Assembly: GCA_035518875.1 (NCBI GenBank)
Contig: DATIXD010000281.1
Span: 1-17,627 of the forward strand
Length of the DNA stretch: 17,627 bases
DNA from: DATIXD01 sp035518875
Lineage (GTDB): Bacteria > Pseudomonadota > Gammaproteobacteria > Methylococcales > Methylococcaceae
Reading direction: 5' to 3'
The notes beneath the pieces were generated by a model that saw only the letters and a program-made list of their open reading frames with translations, made no database searches and was not told the DNA's origin. The translations under genes and the position numbers were made by a program. Of the stretch, positions 1-7,500 are shown piece by piece (position 1 is the stretch's first letter; each line of letters opens with the position of its first letter).

Positions 1-1367
1 CCACTGACGGTATTAGCAAACGAGCCGGGGTTGATATTCGACACATGCAATTCATCCGTGCCCACCTTGATCACGGCCTTTTGGTTGTTGAGAGTGGATA
101 TGCGGGGGCTTGACAGTGTGTTCACATTGCCCTGGGTTTCCAGCAGTTCCACGAAGGCACTAAAATCCCCCATGTTAATGCCGATGGTGAAAGCCTGACC
201 CAAGGAACCGGGAGTGGCAGCAGCCAACGGCAGAGTGAGGGGGCCGCCAAGGCTCGTGAGCAGGGTCTTCTGGCCGACCCGGATCACGCTGGCCCAGTCG
301 ATGCCAGCCTGATAACCGTCATTCAACTCGACTTCCAGAATTTTCGCCTCCAACACCACCTGACGCTGTACCTCGCGGCGAATGGCATCGAGGAATTGCT
401 CCACCTCGCGCAATTGTTTGGCAAATGCACGTACGACGATCACCCCGCTTTGCTGGTTGACTACGAAATTCGATCCCTCTGCACTACAGATGATGACAGC
501 CAGCGCTTGCTTCATTTCTTTCCAGAAATGCGATGTGGATGTCGTGGCAATCACGCTGCCCGGAAGATTCGGCAACCTACCGGAAGAACTAGCCGACGAC
601 TGCCCCGCAGCCCGATTGGTACTCTGTTGTTCACCGGGCGAATTGAAACTGCGACAATCGAAGGACTCCTCACTTTCGCCGCCGGAGACGCCGCTGTAGT
701 TGAATCCGGGACTGGCGCCATACCCTTGTCCTCCCATCATGCCGGCGCCCGTTATGTAGCCCTGCCCCACTCCAGATATATTGCCCGGATACACCGGCGA
801 CTGCGCGTTGGCACCCGCGCTGACTCGCGTTTCAGAGCGGCCGTTTCGGACGAAATTAAGATAATCGACGTGGTAAAGGCGGGACATAAGCTCGGCGGGA
901 TAGATGACGTAGCCGGCGGCAGTCTTTTTGTAGTCATAGCCGTAGACCTCGCGTACGGCATCCAGGACTTCGGGCAGGGTCACTCCCTTAAGATCGATGG
1001 TAATAGTCCCCTTCACGTCCGGATGCACGATTACGTTGTAATCGCTGTCCGCCACTAGCCCCATGAAGAATTCGCGCGCATTTGCCTGCACCACGGAAAT
1101 ATCGAAGCGCGGCAAGCGCGCGACACTGGCGCCTTGGGATGGGGAAACCCCGAGATCGGGTAACAGGGCATCAGCAACGGCGGGCGGCGGTGGCTCAAAA
1201 CGCCTATCCACAGCTGGAGCAATCGCTTCCTTTTTCTGCGCCAGGGCGCCGCGAAACTCCTCTGGCGAGCTGCGATCCGGGCGCAAATCGAGGAATGCAC
1301 AACCCGCAATCGGCAGAACCAATACGCCCACGATAAACCGACCAAATTCACGAGCGAGTATGCTCAT
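1..1367 (-). CDS. mshL: MSHA pilus secretin MshL (5' part; C-terminus outside window)
   Basis: Outer-membrane secretin lipoprotein that forms the pore for an MSHA-type IV pilus. The frame is open from an ATG at 1367 to the left edge (about 455 codons); the C-terminal gate and beta-barrel end lie outside. Residues 1-23 form a lipoprotein signal with lipobox IAGC, giving lipidated C23. An STN/secretin N-type domain follows at about residues 95-170 (FDISVVQANAREFF, then VHPDVKGTITIDLKGV). Next is a Gly/Ser/Asn-rich linker of about 85 residues, a second N-type repeat containing SGVIVVRAFAKQLREVE, and the conserved secretin core LSSPRISTLNNQKAVIKVG. The ATG overlaps the mshK stop as ATGA, so translation is probably coupled. 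Family assignment is firm. MshL rather than PilQ or GspD rests on the MshI-J-K neighbours. Confidence 0.93.
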   Translation of the reverse strand, partial: MSILAREFGRFIVGVLVLPIAGCAFLDLRPDRSSPEEFRGALAQKKEAIAPAVDRRFEPPPPAVADALLPDLGVSPSQGASVARLPRFDISVVQANAREFFMGLVADSDYNVIVHPDVKGTITIDLKGVTLPEVLDAVREVYGYDYKKTAAGYVIYPAELMSRLYHVDYLNFVRNGRSETRVSAGANAQSPVYPGNISGVGQGYITGAGMMGGQGYGASPGFNYSGVSGGESEESFDCRSFNSPGEQQSTNRAAGQSSASSSGRLPNLPGSVIATTSTSHFWKEMKQALAVIICSAEGSNFVVNQQSGVIVVRAFAKQLREVEQFLDAIRREVQRQVVLEAKILEVELNDGYQAGIDWASVIRVGQKTLLTSLGGPLTLPLAAATPGSLGQAFTIGINMGDFSAFVELLETQGNVNTLSSPRISTLNNQKAVIKVGTDELHVSNINPGSFANTVS

Positions 1368-1693
1368 CGAACCTTATTTTCTTTTTTCTTGACGCCCGGG
1401 AGCAATTCTAAGTCGACCACATATTCGTTTCGCCTCAGTTTCACCCTGCTGGGATCAATTGCCATGACCTCAAAGTCCCCGAACATGTCTCCGACCTTGA
1501 CCACCAAGCCGTCGAGAACGGCATGGGGCGTATTGGGTCCAATAATGATCGCGGAAAGTCGCGGCAAGGATTCTCCGGCTTCCTGTACGAGCGATGTAGC
1601 GAGCTGAGGCCGGGTGGGATCGGCGAGTTGTTCTGTCGCCGGACACTGCGGATTGAACGACAACAGAAGGAGCCAAGCCGCTTGTTTACACAC
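1364..1693 (-). CDS. mshK: MSHA biogenesis protein MshK-like
   Basis: Small 109-residue protein between mshJ and mshL. A hydrophobic N-terminus (AAWLLLLSF) ending near a Cys looks like a signal peptide or membrane anchor. A DPTRP motif follows, then one small beta domain (LSAIIIGPNTPHAVLDG, VKVGDMFGDFEVMAID, VKLRRNEYVVDL). This resembles the MshK/PilP/GspC homology-region fold that links inner-membrane components to the secretin. The start is GTG at 1693, inside the end of mshJ (8-base overlap). The stop overlaps the mshL start. No strong Shine-Dalgarno is visible, so expression probably depends on coupling. MshK is poorly conserved, so the name rests partly on position and length. Confidence 0.82.
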   Translation of the reverse strand: MCKQAAWLLLLSFNPQCPATEQLADPTRPQLATSLVQEAGESLPRLSAIIIGPNTPHAVLDGLVVKVGDMFGDFEVMAIDPSRVKLRRNEYVVDLELLPGVKKKENKVR

Positions 1694-2354
1694 CGAGCCA
1701 GTCCGGTTCGAAACTGAGGGTGTAAACCTTAAGGCGCACGCTCGCCTTAGGGTGGCTCTTCACGCGATAGTCAATGGAATCCCAGAACACTGGTTGCCGT
1801 TCCAACTCCCGAAGGTAGCTTAACGTATCGAAATAGCCCCCCTCGAACTCGATCGTCAGGTCGTGCCGATAGACCTCGGGCATCGCCTTTGCCACGTCGT
1901 TTTCCTTGCCGCCACCCCAAAACAAGGGCTGTGCAGGCGCGGTTTCCAGTGAAACAAGCTGCAATGATCCCGCGTTTTTGAGTAGGCTTTGAAGCAATTC
2001 CGCCATCTGCCGGGGCGGCATGAAGGACTCGGCTAACGCCTCTTTGCGCGTCTTTAATGCGTCCCATTCGGCGTTCAAGCTCGCAAGCTGGCTTTTTAGC
2101 TCGCGATCAGGGTCGATCCGATCGCGCGCGAGAACACTCTCGGTCGCCCAATTGAGCGCATCGCGTCGAGCATCAATCTCGGTAAACCTTTGTAGGAGCT
2201 GGTTCCGTTCTTTCTGGAAATAGCTGTTCACAAAAGCATTCCAGCCGGCAAGGAGTACAGCCACGATTGCGATGAAAATAAGTGTCCGTTCCCTGAGATT
2301 CAGGGCGTCGATGCGTTTAACCAGAACTGCGAGTTGCAGCTTAACGCTTTGCAT
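1686..2354 (-). CDS. mshJ: MSHA biogenesis protein MshJ (PilO-like)
   Basis: A 222-residue bitopic inner-membrane protein of the pilus alignment subcomplex. It has a short cytoplasmic N-terminus, one transmembrane helix at about residues 23-43 (LIFIAIVAVLLAGWNAFV), a long charged coiled-coil region (about 45-115), and a periplasmic ferredoxin-like domain of PilO type ending in RVKSHPKASVRLKVYTLSFE. The ATG at 2354 is preceded by GGAGG at about 9 bases. The start overlaps the end of the PilN-like gene by 14 bases and the end overlaps mshK by 8 bases, so this is one operon. By analogy with PilO it should pair with the PilN-like protein encoded just upstream. Confidence 0.9.
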   Translation of the reverse strand: MQSVKLQLAVLVKRIDALNLRERTLIFIAIVAVLLAGWNAFVNSYFQKERNQLLQRFTEIDARRDALNWATESVLARDRIDPDRELKSQLASLNAEWDALKTRKEALAESFMPPRQMAELLQSLLKNAGSLQLVSLETAPAQPLFWGGGKENDVAKAMPEVYRHDLTIEFEGGYFDTLSYLRELERQPVFWDSIDYRVKSHPKASVRLKVYTLSFEPDWLGV

Positions 2355-2961
2355 TGATCTCGGCCTCCGGTATACGCGTACTCAGCACGAAATCGACTTG
2401 CCCATGTTGCTGCTCGGGCCGCTTGATCGCAAAATTCGAGAAAGTTTTCGCCCGAAAGGTCGCTTCAACCCCTAGGCTTTTCACCCATGTGGGAATACGC
2501 TCCGAAACCTGAGCGACGCCGGCAAGCTCGATTTCTTTCCCGCCCGCTTTGAACTCGATAGCGGTGAGCCACACATCCGGCTGAGTTTGACGAGCCAAGC
2601 TCTCGAAAAAGGGCGCGAAACCGCCGCGCTGCAGCAAGTCGCCGCGATTGACGCTTTGCATCAAACGATTCAAGCCGCCGACGAGCCGCTGCGTGCGCTC
2701 AACCTCAGCCACCAAGGCCGGATTCGGCTTCGGTTCCGGGTGTAAAAGTTGCAATTCATTCAGGCGCGACTCTAGGACTGTCGTTTGCTGCTGCACCGCG
2801 GTGACCCGAGCCCGTAGGTTCTGATTCATTAAGAGTTGAATCGAACTAACGAGGACTAAAAACAACAACGTCGCCAAGGATGCCCGTGCCATCCATCCAG
2901 CGCCCAGCGGTAGCCTGTGTGGACGTGTCCTACCCCTATAAAAGTTAATTTCCTGGTTCAT
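2341..2961 (-). CDS. PilN-like MSHA pilus assembly protein
   Basis: A 206-residue bitopic inner-membrane protein. The N-terminus MNQEINFY resembles the conserved cytoplasmic INLL/INFY-type motif by which PilN binds the actin-like PilM. A transmembrane helix at about residues 27-45 (SLATLLFLVLVSSIQLL) is followed by a coiled coil (TAVQQQTTVLESRLNELQ) and a periplasmic domain (WLTAIEFKAGGKEIELAG) typical of PilN/MshI2-type proteins. The ATG at 2961 overlaps the mshI stop as ATGA. A longer frame reaches 3042, but the shorter start begins exactly at the family motif and forms the usual overlap. In MSHA loci this position is filled by the second mshI-type or PilN-domain gene. Confidence 0.88.
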   Translation of the reverse strand: MNQEINFYRGRTRPHRLPLGAGWMARASLATLLFLVLVSSIQLLMNQNLRARVTAVQQQTTVLESRLNELQLLHPEPKPNPALVAEVERTQRLVGGLNRLMQSVNRGDLLQRGGFAPFFESLARQTQPDVWLTAIEFKAGGKEIELAGVAQVSERIPTWVKSLGVEATFRAKTFSNFAIKRPEQQHGQVDFVLSTRIPEAEINAKR

Positions 2962-3926
2962 ACCTGGGCCATACGTCCTAATGCTACGCCTATTGCTGGC
3001 AGGCAGCGCTGTTGCGTGGCATCGTCCAAACGTTCGCTGCACGGAATGAGCGCGGAGATATCCATGGCTCGGGCTATCATGCCAAGCGCTTGATTCAGTC
3101 GATCCACCAAGTCCTGGGTATTGCCGGCAATGGGCGCCACAACGAGCCTAGCGATAGGAGACATCCCGAAATGACTCTCGTAATAGTCGAGGGAACGCTG
3201 AATCTCCAGGGCCAGACGGTCTATCACTCCGCCGCCTGGGCTATTGTCCTCAAGGCTGAAAGTGGCATCCATCTGGCGCGCACCAAAATCCAGGTTTCTG
3301 GAAATGTAAACCACTCCTCCCTTCTGCAACTGCACAATGCCCCGCGTCTCTTCCAGGTGAAGCAAGGCCACCCCCTGTTCGCTTTCAGGCAGCCGCACGG
3401 CAAGATTGCGTAAAGCTAGCTCGGCAATGTCGATCGCTTCGAGTTCAATGCCCGCGGTCTCGCACAGTGCGGAATGGCTTTGAAGGAGCGTTTTGTGACA
3501 AACCACGGCGTTGACCATGCCTCCGCCGCCACTCTTCGAAGTGGACGGTATCGGAAAATATTCGATCTCGGCTTCGTCGGCGGGAAAATCGAGCAACTCC
3601 TGCATCCGCCAACGGAGAGCCTCGCGTACTTCCCCTGGGGGGACATCCGGAATTGGGGCCTGAAATACCCGATAGTCGGTTCGATCCAGAATGAGTCGGC
3701 CACACGACCCTGAAAGCCCAAGGCTTTTTAACACCAGGGTTAATTCGGGCCCTCGCTCATGCTCTTTACAGGGATAAAAACCGCCATGGAGGAGGCGGGG
3801 TGCGCCCCCCTCGTCTGTCTGAACGTGGGCCAAACACATACCCGTCTTTTCGAGGGAAATACCGGTAACGCCATCTGAGCGGGACCTGTTTTTCCTGTAC
3901 AACCGATTCCAGAGCAAAGGCAGCAA
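2958..3926 (-). CDS. mshI: MSHA biogenesis protein MshI (PilM-like actin-fold ATPase homologue)
   Basis: Cytoplasmic actin-like protein, PilM homologue, that docks on the PilN-like protein. The region GVTGISLEKTGMCLAHVQ fits the first phosphate-binding strand pair. VFQAPIPDVPPGEVREALRW followed by LLDFPADEAEIEYFPIP is typical of MshI. GVVYISRNLDFGARQ is a later actin-fold strand. The start is uncertain. The frame is open to an ATG at 4136, but that extension has no family resemblance and lies antisense to an EAL-domain relic. I prefer TTG at 3926, with GAGAA 7 bases upstream, giving 322 residues, a usual length. The internal ATG near 3839 would cut into the first fold element. It is the first gene of the operon seen here; no mshH lies upstream. 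Confidence 0.85.
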   Translation of the reverse strand: MLPLLWNRLYRKNRSRSDGVTGISLEKTGMCLAHVQTDEGGAPRLLHGGFYPCKEHERGPELTLVLKSLGLSGSCGRLILDRTDYRVFQAPIPDVPPGEVREALRWRMQELLDFPADEAEIEYFPIPSTSKSGGGGMVNAVVCHKTLLQSHSALCETAGIELEAIDIAELALRNLAVRLPESEQGVALLHLEETRGIVQLQKGGVVYISRNLDFGARQMDATFSLEDNSPGGGVIDRLALEIQRSLDYYESHFGMSPIARLVVAPIAGNTQDLVDRLNQALGMIARAMDISALIPCSERLDDATQQRCLPAIGVALGRMAQV

Positions 3927-4083
3927 AGGATTATTCTCAAAAAGGCGAACGCCGAGGAGACAGGCCGATTGACAAATGCATGGCTTCGTCGCAGCCGGGA
4001 AAAAGAAGTTTTCGCTAAGAATCCTGAATATGTCGAAAAGTCTAGACCAGGCTCTCAGAAAAAAAAGGCAATTTGGCCTTCTT

Positions 4084-4518
4084 GTTGCTTCAAGGCAGCT
4101 GCGAGCACCTTCGCTCGACCACTTCAAGCAAGACAAATTGCAAGTTTTCCGTAATCAGCAAACCGCCGCCGGCATGCCCTGAATTGATTCAGCTAACTCT
4201 GCTCGCCACACTCCTTTTTGATCGTTTTCCATAACGTTGGCGCGATGTTCGAGACCGTACCTTCCGCACTTGCGCTCAAGTCGCGACTTCGGCAGTGGTT
4301 TTCGAGCTTTGGTTACCGCAAGAACCTGAGTATCGAGAACTCCAAGATCGACGGCTTATTTTTCCGATGTCTTACCAGCAATTGGGATAACCAAGCCTTC
4401 GTCTAGGCAATGGTGGAAGTAGCGCGTGGGTTTCGCAAAAAGATCGCGACTGAGGTTGTGAAAAATGTGACTTACCTTGGAAATCGTTCGAACCTTTGGA
4501 ATTGATCTGGTCAAGGGG
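4084..4518 (+). pseudogene. Relic of an EAL-domain (c-di-GMP phosphodiesterase) gene
   Basis: Pieces of one EAL domain appear in the right order but in shifting frames. They are VASRQLRAPSL (4084-4116, compare VNLSARQLRDPSL), AGMP then ELIQL with a shift near 4180 (compare GMPPELIELEITE), DFGSG (4285-4299, compare DDFGSG), SSFGYRKNL and SKIDGLFFRCL (4302-4370, compare SSFGYLKNLPVDYLKIDGSFV), a stop at 4404-4406, AMVEVARGFRKKIATEVV (from 4407, compare GKKTIAEFVE), and LEIVRTFGIDLVKG (4477-4518, compare LREFGVDYVQG). At least four frame changes and one stop make it non-functional. Weaker resemblance to the preceding EAL segment may reach back to about 3990. The catalytic EALLRW segment is not found. 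It is divergent from mshI. Confidence 0.78.
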
Positions 4519-4637
4519 ACTTCTTGGGTTGCCGTAGGATGCGCATCCCGATTTCATGCCGAAACCCTGGCTCAGCAACCGAGTTCTTTACCCGAACTGC
4601 GGGTTATTCGATCGACGTGTGGAAGGGTCCGGCACCC

Positions 4638-4673
4638 GTTGGGGAACCCGATGAAGCGGGTTTCAACCTACGA
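4638..4673. repeat. REP-like palindrome with CCTACGA tail
   Basis: Imperfect stem of GTTG + AACCC (4638-4641, 4645-4649) pairing with GGGTT + CAAC (4658-4662, 4664-4667), followed by CTACGA. It resembles the palindrome at 10097-10129 in core (AACCCGATG...) and tail (CCTACGA), so both probably belong to one dispersed family. Confidence 0.5.
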
Positions 4674-4814
4674 TTCTCGCGGATGGTAAACTCGTTCCAA
4701 ATAGCCCCCCTTTATTTCAAAGGGTCAAACAAGCCAAAATCGCAGAGAAGCCCATCTTAAGCACGGCCAAATCCTCTCCAAGAAACCGAAGCCACCGCTG
4801 CCATCACCATTCGC

Positions 4815-4845
4815 TTGACGCCGGCAGTCCATCGAATCTTACAAT
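4815..4845 (+). promoter_or_regulatory. Possible sigma-70 promoter for the ABC transporter gene
   Basis: TTGACG at 4815-4820 and TACAAT at 4840-4845, separated by 19 bases, which is longer than ideal. It would give an untranslated leader of about 170 bases. The -10 match is good; the overall assignment is tentative. Confidence 0.3.
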
Positions 4846-5020
4846 CCCCCTGGCAACTGTCATTGGGACGGTTCAATCCAACAAGCTTGACCCGCTGCGA
4901 ATTAGGTCCATGCTCCGCTTTGCCTTAATCGTGCGGCGGATAGAAGGGTATTCGTTCTTTAAAGCCTTGATGCAAGCAATCTTGTAGGTGCTTGCCACCG
5001 GGATAACGAGAGAAAACACC

Positions 5021-6745
5021 ATGCTGCGCATTCCAATCAGTGAACAAGGTTGGGGACTGTTCATCCAGCTCATCCGCGATCTTACAGGCTCCCCGCTCGG
5101 CAGCAAGGCCATCGGGCTATTTGCGCTGCTCATCGCATTGCTGCTGGGCATCAACGGCCTCAACATCGTCAACAGCTATGTGGGCCGCGACTTCATGACG
5201 GCCATCGTCGACCGAAACATGTCGGCCTATATCGGACGGGCGGTGATGTATGTCGGCGTATTCGCCCTATCAACCGTCGTCGCAGTATTCTCGCGGTATG
5301 CGGAAGAGCGCCTTGGCCTTCTGTGGAGGGAGTGGATGACCCGACGCTTCGTCGAGCTTTATCTCACGTATCCTACGTATTACCGCATGAACGACGCGCT
5401 CCTAAAGAACAGCGGGATCGAGAATCCCGACCAGCGTATCGCCGACGACGTGCGGGCGTTCACGACCACCACCTTGTCGTTCACCCTAATGCTGCTCAAT
5501 GGGGCCTTCACGGTGGTGGCCTTCTCGGGCGTGCTGTGGACCATTAGCCCGGAACTGTTCGTTGTCGCCGTTTTCTACGCCGCGATCGGTTCGTACGTCG
5601 CCGTCGTCCTTGGGCGTCCCCTGGTCGATCTGAACTACAACCAACTGGACAAGGAGGCCGACTTCCGCTCCGGTCTCATCCATGTGCGCGAGCGAGCCGA
5701 ATCGGTGGCGCTGCTGCACCGCGAAGAACGAATGTTGACCCGACTGTTCCGGGGGTTTGACGATGTAGTTGGCAACTTTCGGAGAATCATTGTCGTGAAC
5801 CGCAACTTGGGATTCTTCACGACGGGCTACAACTACCTGGTCCAGATCATCCCTATTTTGCTGGTCGCGCCGCTATTCATACACGGGAATGTCGAATTCG
5901 GCGTCATCACGCAATCGGCGATGGCTTTCGCGATGCTGGTCGGCGCGTTTTCGCTGATCATTACCCAGTTCCAATCGATCTCTTCGTTCGCTGCGGTGGT
6001 CGAACGCCTCATCAACCTCTGGTACCTCATCGAGTTGGCGCAGACCGAGACGGTCTCGGGAATGGATGTCAGCGAAGAGGATGATCGCGTGGCCTATGAA
6101 AATCTCACGCTGTTGTCGCCGACCGACGGGCACGTGCTGCTGCAAGATCTTTCGATCTCCATTCCGCATGGAACCCGCGTTCTGATCGCAGGGACCGAAG
6201 ACGCGGCGAAGGATGCTTTGTTCAAGGCGACGGCGGGCATCTTCGATTCGGGCACGGGGCGGGTCATACGACCCCGGCTCGATCAGATCCTTTTCCTGCC
6301 GGAGCGTCCCTATCTACCGCCGGGCACTCTGCGCGAAGCCTTGGACCGAGGCAGGCGGGAAACACCCGTTCCAGATGAAAAGCTCATCGACACGCTGGGT
6401 TCCCTGGGTATCGAAAAAGTTCTAATCCGGGCCGGTGGGCTCGATGCCGAGCAAGACTGGGACAGCATCCTCTCGATCGATGAACAACACCTCATCTCCT
6501 TCGCCCGTATACTGCTGGCTTCCCCCCGCTTCGCCTTCCTGGATTGTCCCAGCACCGACCTTGATCCCGAGAAGACCCGCCAAATGCTGAAAATGCTTTC
6601 CGACCGCGCGATCACTTACTTGACCGTAAGCCGATACGGAAAACGGGGTTTTGATGATCGGATCGAGAGCTATGACGCCGTCCTCGAACTCGAAACCGAA
6701 GGCAAATGGAAGTGGAGAGATTTTTCCAAGGCAGGTCGGGCATAG
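5021..6745 (+). CDS. SbmA/YddA-type ABC transporter (permease-ATPase fusion) with degenerate nucleotide-binding domain
   Basis: A 574-residue half-transporter. Residues 30-345 are the ABC_membrane_2/SbmA-BacA-like membrane domain, with the hallmark NSYVGRDFMTAI, LLWREWMTRRFVELYL and GIENPDQRIADDVRAF. Residues 355-570 are an ABC ATPase domain whose motifs are all altered. The Walker A site reads GTEDAAKD (391-398), lacking the second Gly and the Ser/Thr. The Q-loop position is E428 (FLPERPYLPPGTL). The signature is LSIDEQ instead of LSxGEQ. Walker B ends FLDC, so the catalytic Glu is C509. The H-loop is SRYG. The frame is intact and codon use ordinary, so it is probably expressed. ATP may not drive it; SbmA/BacA relatives work on the proton gradient. 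I chose ATG 5021 with GAGAG 8 bases upstream; GTG 4988 is possible. The substrate is unknown. Confidence 0.88.
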   Translation: MLRIPISEQGWGLFIQLIRDLTGSPLGSKAIGLFALLIALLLGINGLNIVNSYVGRDFMTAIVDRNMSAYIGRAVMYVGVFALSTVVAVFSRYAEERLGLLWREWMTRRFVELYLTYPTYYRMNDALLKNSGIENPDQRIADDVRAFTTTTLSFTLMLLNGAFTVVAFSGVLWTISPELFVVAVFYAAIGSYVAVVLGRPLVDLNYNQLDKEADFRSGLIHVRERAESVALLHREERMLTRLFRGFDDVVGNFRRIIVVNRNLGFFTTGYNYLVQIIPILLVAPLFIHGNVEFGVITQSAMAFAMLVGAFSLIITQFQSISSFAAVVERLINLWYLIELAQTETVSGMDVSEEDDRVAYENLTLLSPTDGHVLLQDLSISIPHGTRVLIAGTEDAAKDALFKATAGIFDSGTGRVIRPRLDQILFLPERPYLPPGTLREALDRGRRETPVPDEKLIDTLGSLGIEKVLIRAGGLDAEQDWDSILSIDEQHLISFARILLASPRFAFLDCPSTDLDPEKTRQMLKMLSDRAITYLTVSRYGKRGFDDRIESYDAVLELETEGKWKWRDFSKAGRA

Positions 6746-6761
6746 CGCAGCGTTGCCCGAC
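6735..6761. repeat. REP-like hairpin spanning the ABC transporter stop codon
   Basis: Perfect 8-bp stem GTCGGGCA (6735-6742) with TGCCCGAC (6754-6761). The loop TAGCGCAGCGT includes the TAG stop (6743-6745). The form GTCGGGyw-AGCGCAGCG-CCCGAC is a common gammaproteobacterial intergenic palindrome. The last three codons of the gene lie inside it. There is no T-run, so it is not a classical terminator, though it could stabilise the mRNA 3' end. Confidence 0.65.
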
Positions 6762-6773
6762 ATTCACGGCGTT

Positions 6774-6825
6774 CAAATCAGAAGATGTTGGGCACGAAAA
6801 GACGTGCCCAACCTACTCGGCTAAT
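6774..6825. repeat. Dispersed palindromic repeat, copy A
   Basis: Contains a perfect 10-bp stem, GTTGGGCACG (6787-6796) and CGTGCCCAAC (6803-6812), around an AAAAGA loop, followed by CTACTCGG. By eye it matches 9893-9944 at 43 of 52 positions with no gaps, including flanks outside the stem, which shows common descent. Confidence 0.75.
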
Positions 6826-7000
6826 GGGTGACCCCACTTATCACCGTTTTCCGTCTTTGGAATGAATATCATGACCCCGTTCGTCCAGTGGAGGACTCGG
6901 TTGCCCGTTGAAAAAAGTTGGCGGCTATTGACCTGCCGTCGGTATGCAGGCTGAATATGCAGCACGCAATCCTTCCATTAATCCTTAGCGAGTTGATGTT

Positions 7001-7363
7001 ATGAACCACATGCTCCGGCTGGTCACGATTACCGCAATTGTTCTGCTGTTCGGACAGTCATGGGCAGAGGCGGAAAACCGGCCCGATCCCGCCTCTGACC
7101 TTAAGCTAGATGTGGGCGAGGGCAAGCGGGTGTACCAGTCATCTTGCTCGGGATGCCATGACACTGGAAAAAATCGCGCTCCTAAGCTGGCAGACAAGGA
7201 CGCCTGGGCGAAGCGGTCATTTGAATGGTTCTCCGTTATGAATAACCACGCCACCAAGGGATTCCTGAATATGCCGCCAAAAGGCCAGCATTACGAATTG
7301 ACCGATCAAGACATGGCCAACGCGGTGTTCTACATGCTGGATCAAATCAGGGAGAAGCCCTAA
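7001..7363 (+). CDS. Periplasmic c-type cytochrome (c5-like, monoheme)
   Basis: A 120-residue protein. Residues 1-22 form a Sec signal peptide (LRLVTITAIVLLFGQSWA) with likely cleavage after A22. A single heme-binding motif CSGCH (49-53) is present. The axial Met is probably M91 in GFLNMPPKG, the usual MPPKG of cytochrome c5/c-555 proteins. A C-terminal helix (DMANAVFYMLDQI) completes the fold. The mature length is about 98 residues, normal for the family. It should act as a soluble electron carrier in the periplasm; its partners cannot be told from the sequence. ATG 7001 and ATG 7010 are both possible starts, and no strong Shine-Dalgarno is visible. It is monocistronic, between repeats and the convergent kynureninase-like gene. 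Confidence 0.92.
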   Translation: MNHMLRLVTITAIVLLFGQSWAEAENRPDPASDLKLDVGEGKRVYQSSCSGCHDTGKNRAPKLADKDAWAKRSFEWFSVMNNHATKGFLNMPPKGQHYELTDQDMANAVFYMLDQIREKP

Positions 7364-7473
7364 GCCGGCGTTTCAGAATCGGCATCGACCGAACAAACCG
7401 GCTTATCTGCATATTTTTACATCCACCATCGCCATATACCACGCATCGGCGAGCAACGGGTCCAGGGTAATCA

Positions 7474-7500
7474 TCGTGTCTGACCCCGTCTTCTATCTGA
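7474..7500. repeat. Possible fragment of a REP element (GTGTCTGACCCCG)
   Basis: TCGTGTCTGACCCCG is followed after a few bases by the similar ATCTGACTCCG, which forms the last codons of the kynureninase-like gene. On the minus strand GGGGTCAGACACGA resembles the conserved part of REP elements linked to RAYT transposases. No transposase is present here. Weakly supported. Confidence 0.35.

Larger units (their letters stand above)
4519..5020. other. Intergenic stretch between EAL relic and ABC transporter
   Basis: I see no gene here. The stretch holds one imperfect palindromic repeat (4638-4673) and a possible promoter for the ABC transporter gene (4815-4845). The EAL homology stops at about 4518. 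Confidence 0.6.

Noticed and set aside
396..1058. Long plus-strand open frame inside mshL (220 codons)
   Set aside because: It is the codon-aligned antisense of the secretin frame, with no family resemblance; the secretin motifs are clear on the minus strand.
7362..7404. AAGCCGG/CCGGCTT as a terminator after the cytochrome gene
   Set aside because: Seven pairs around a 29-base loop, with the nearest T-run about 10 bases further on, is too weak to call an intrinsic terminator.
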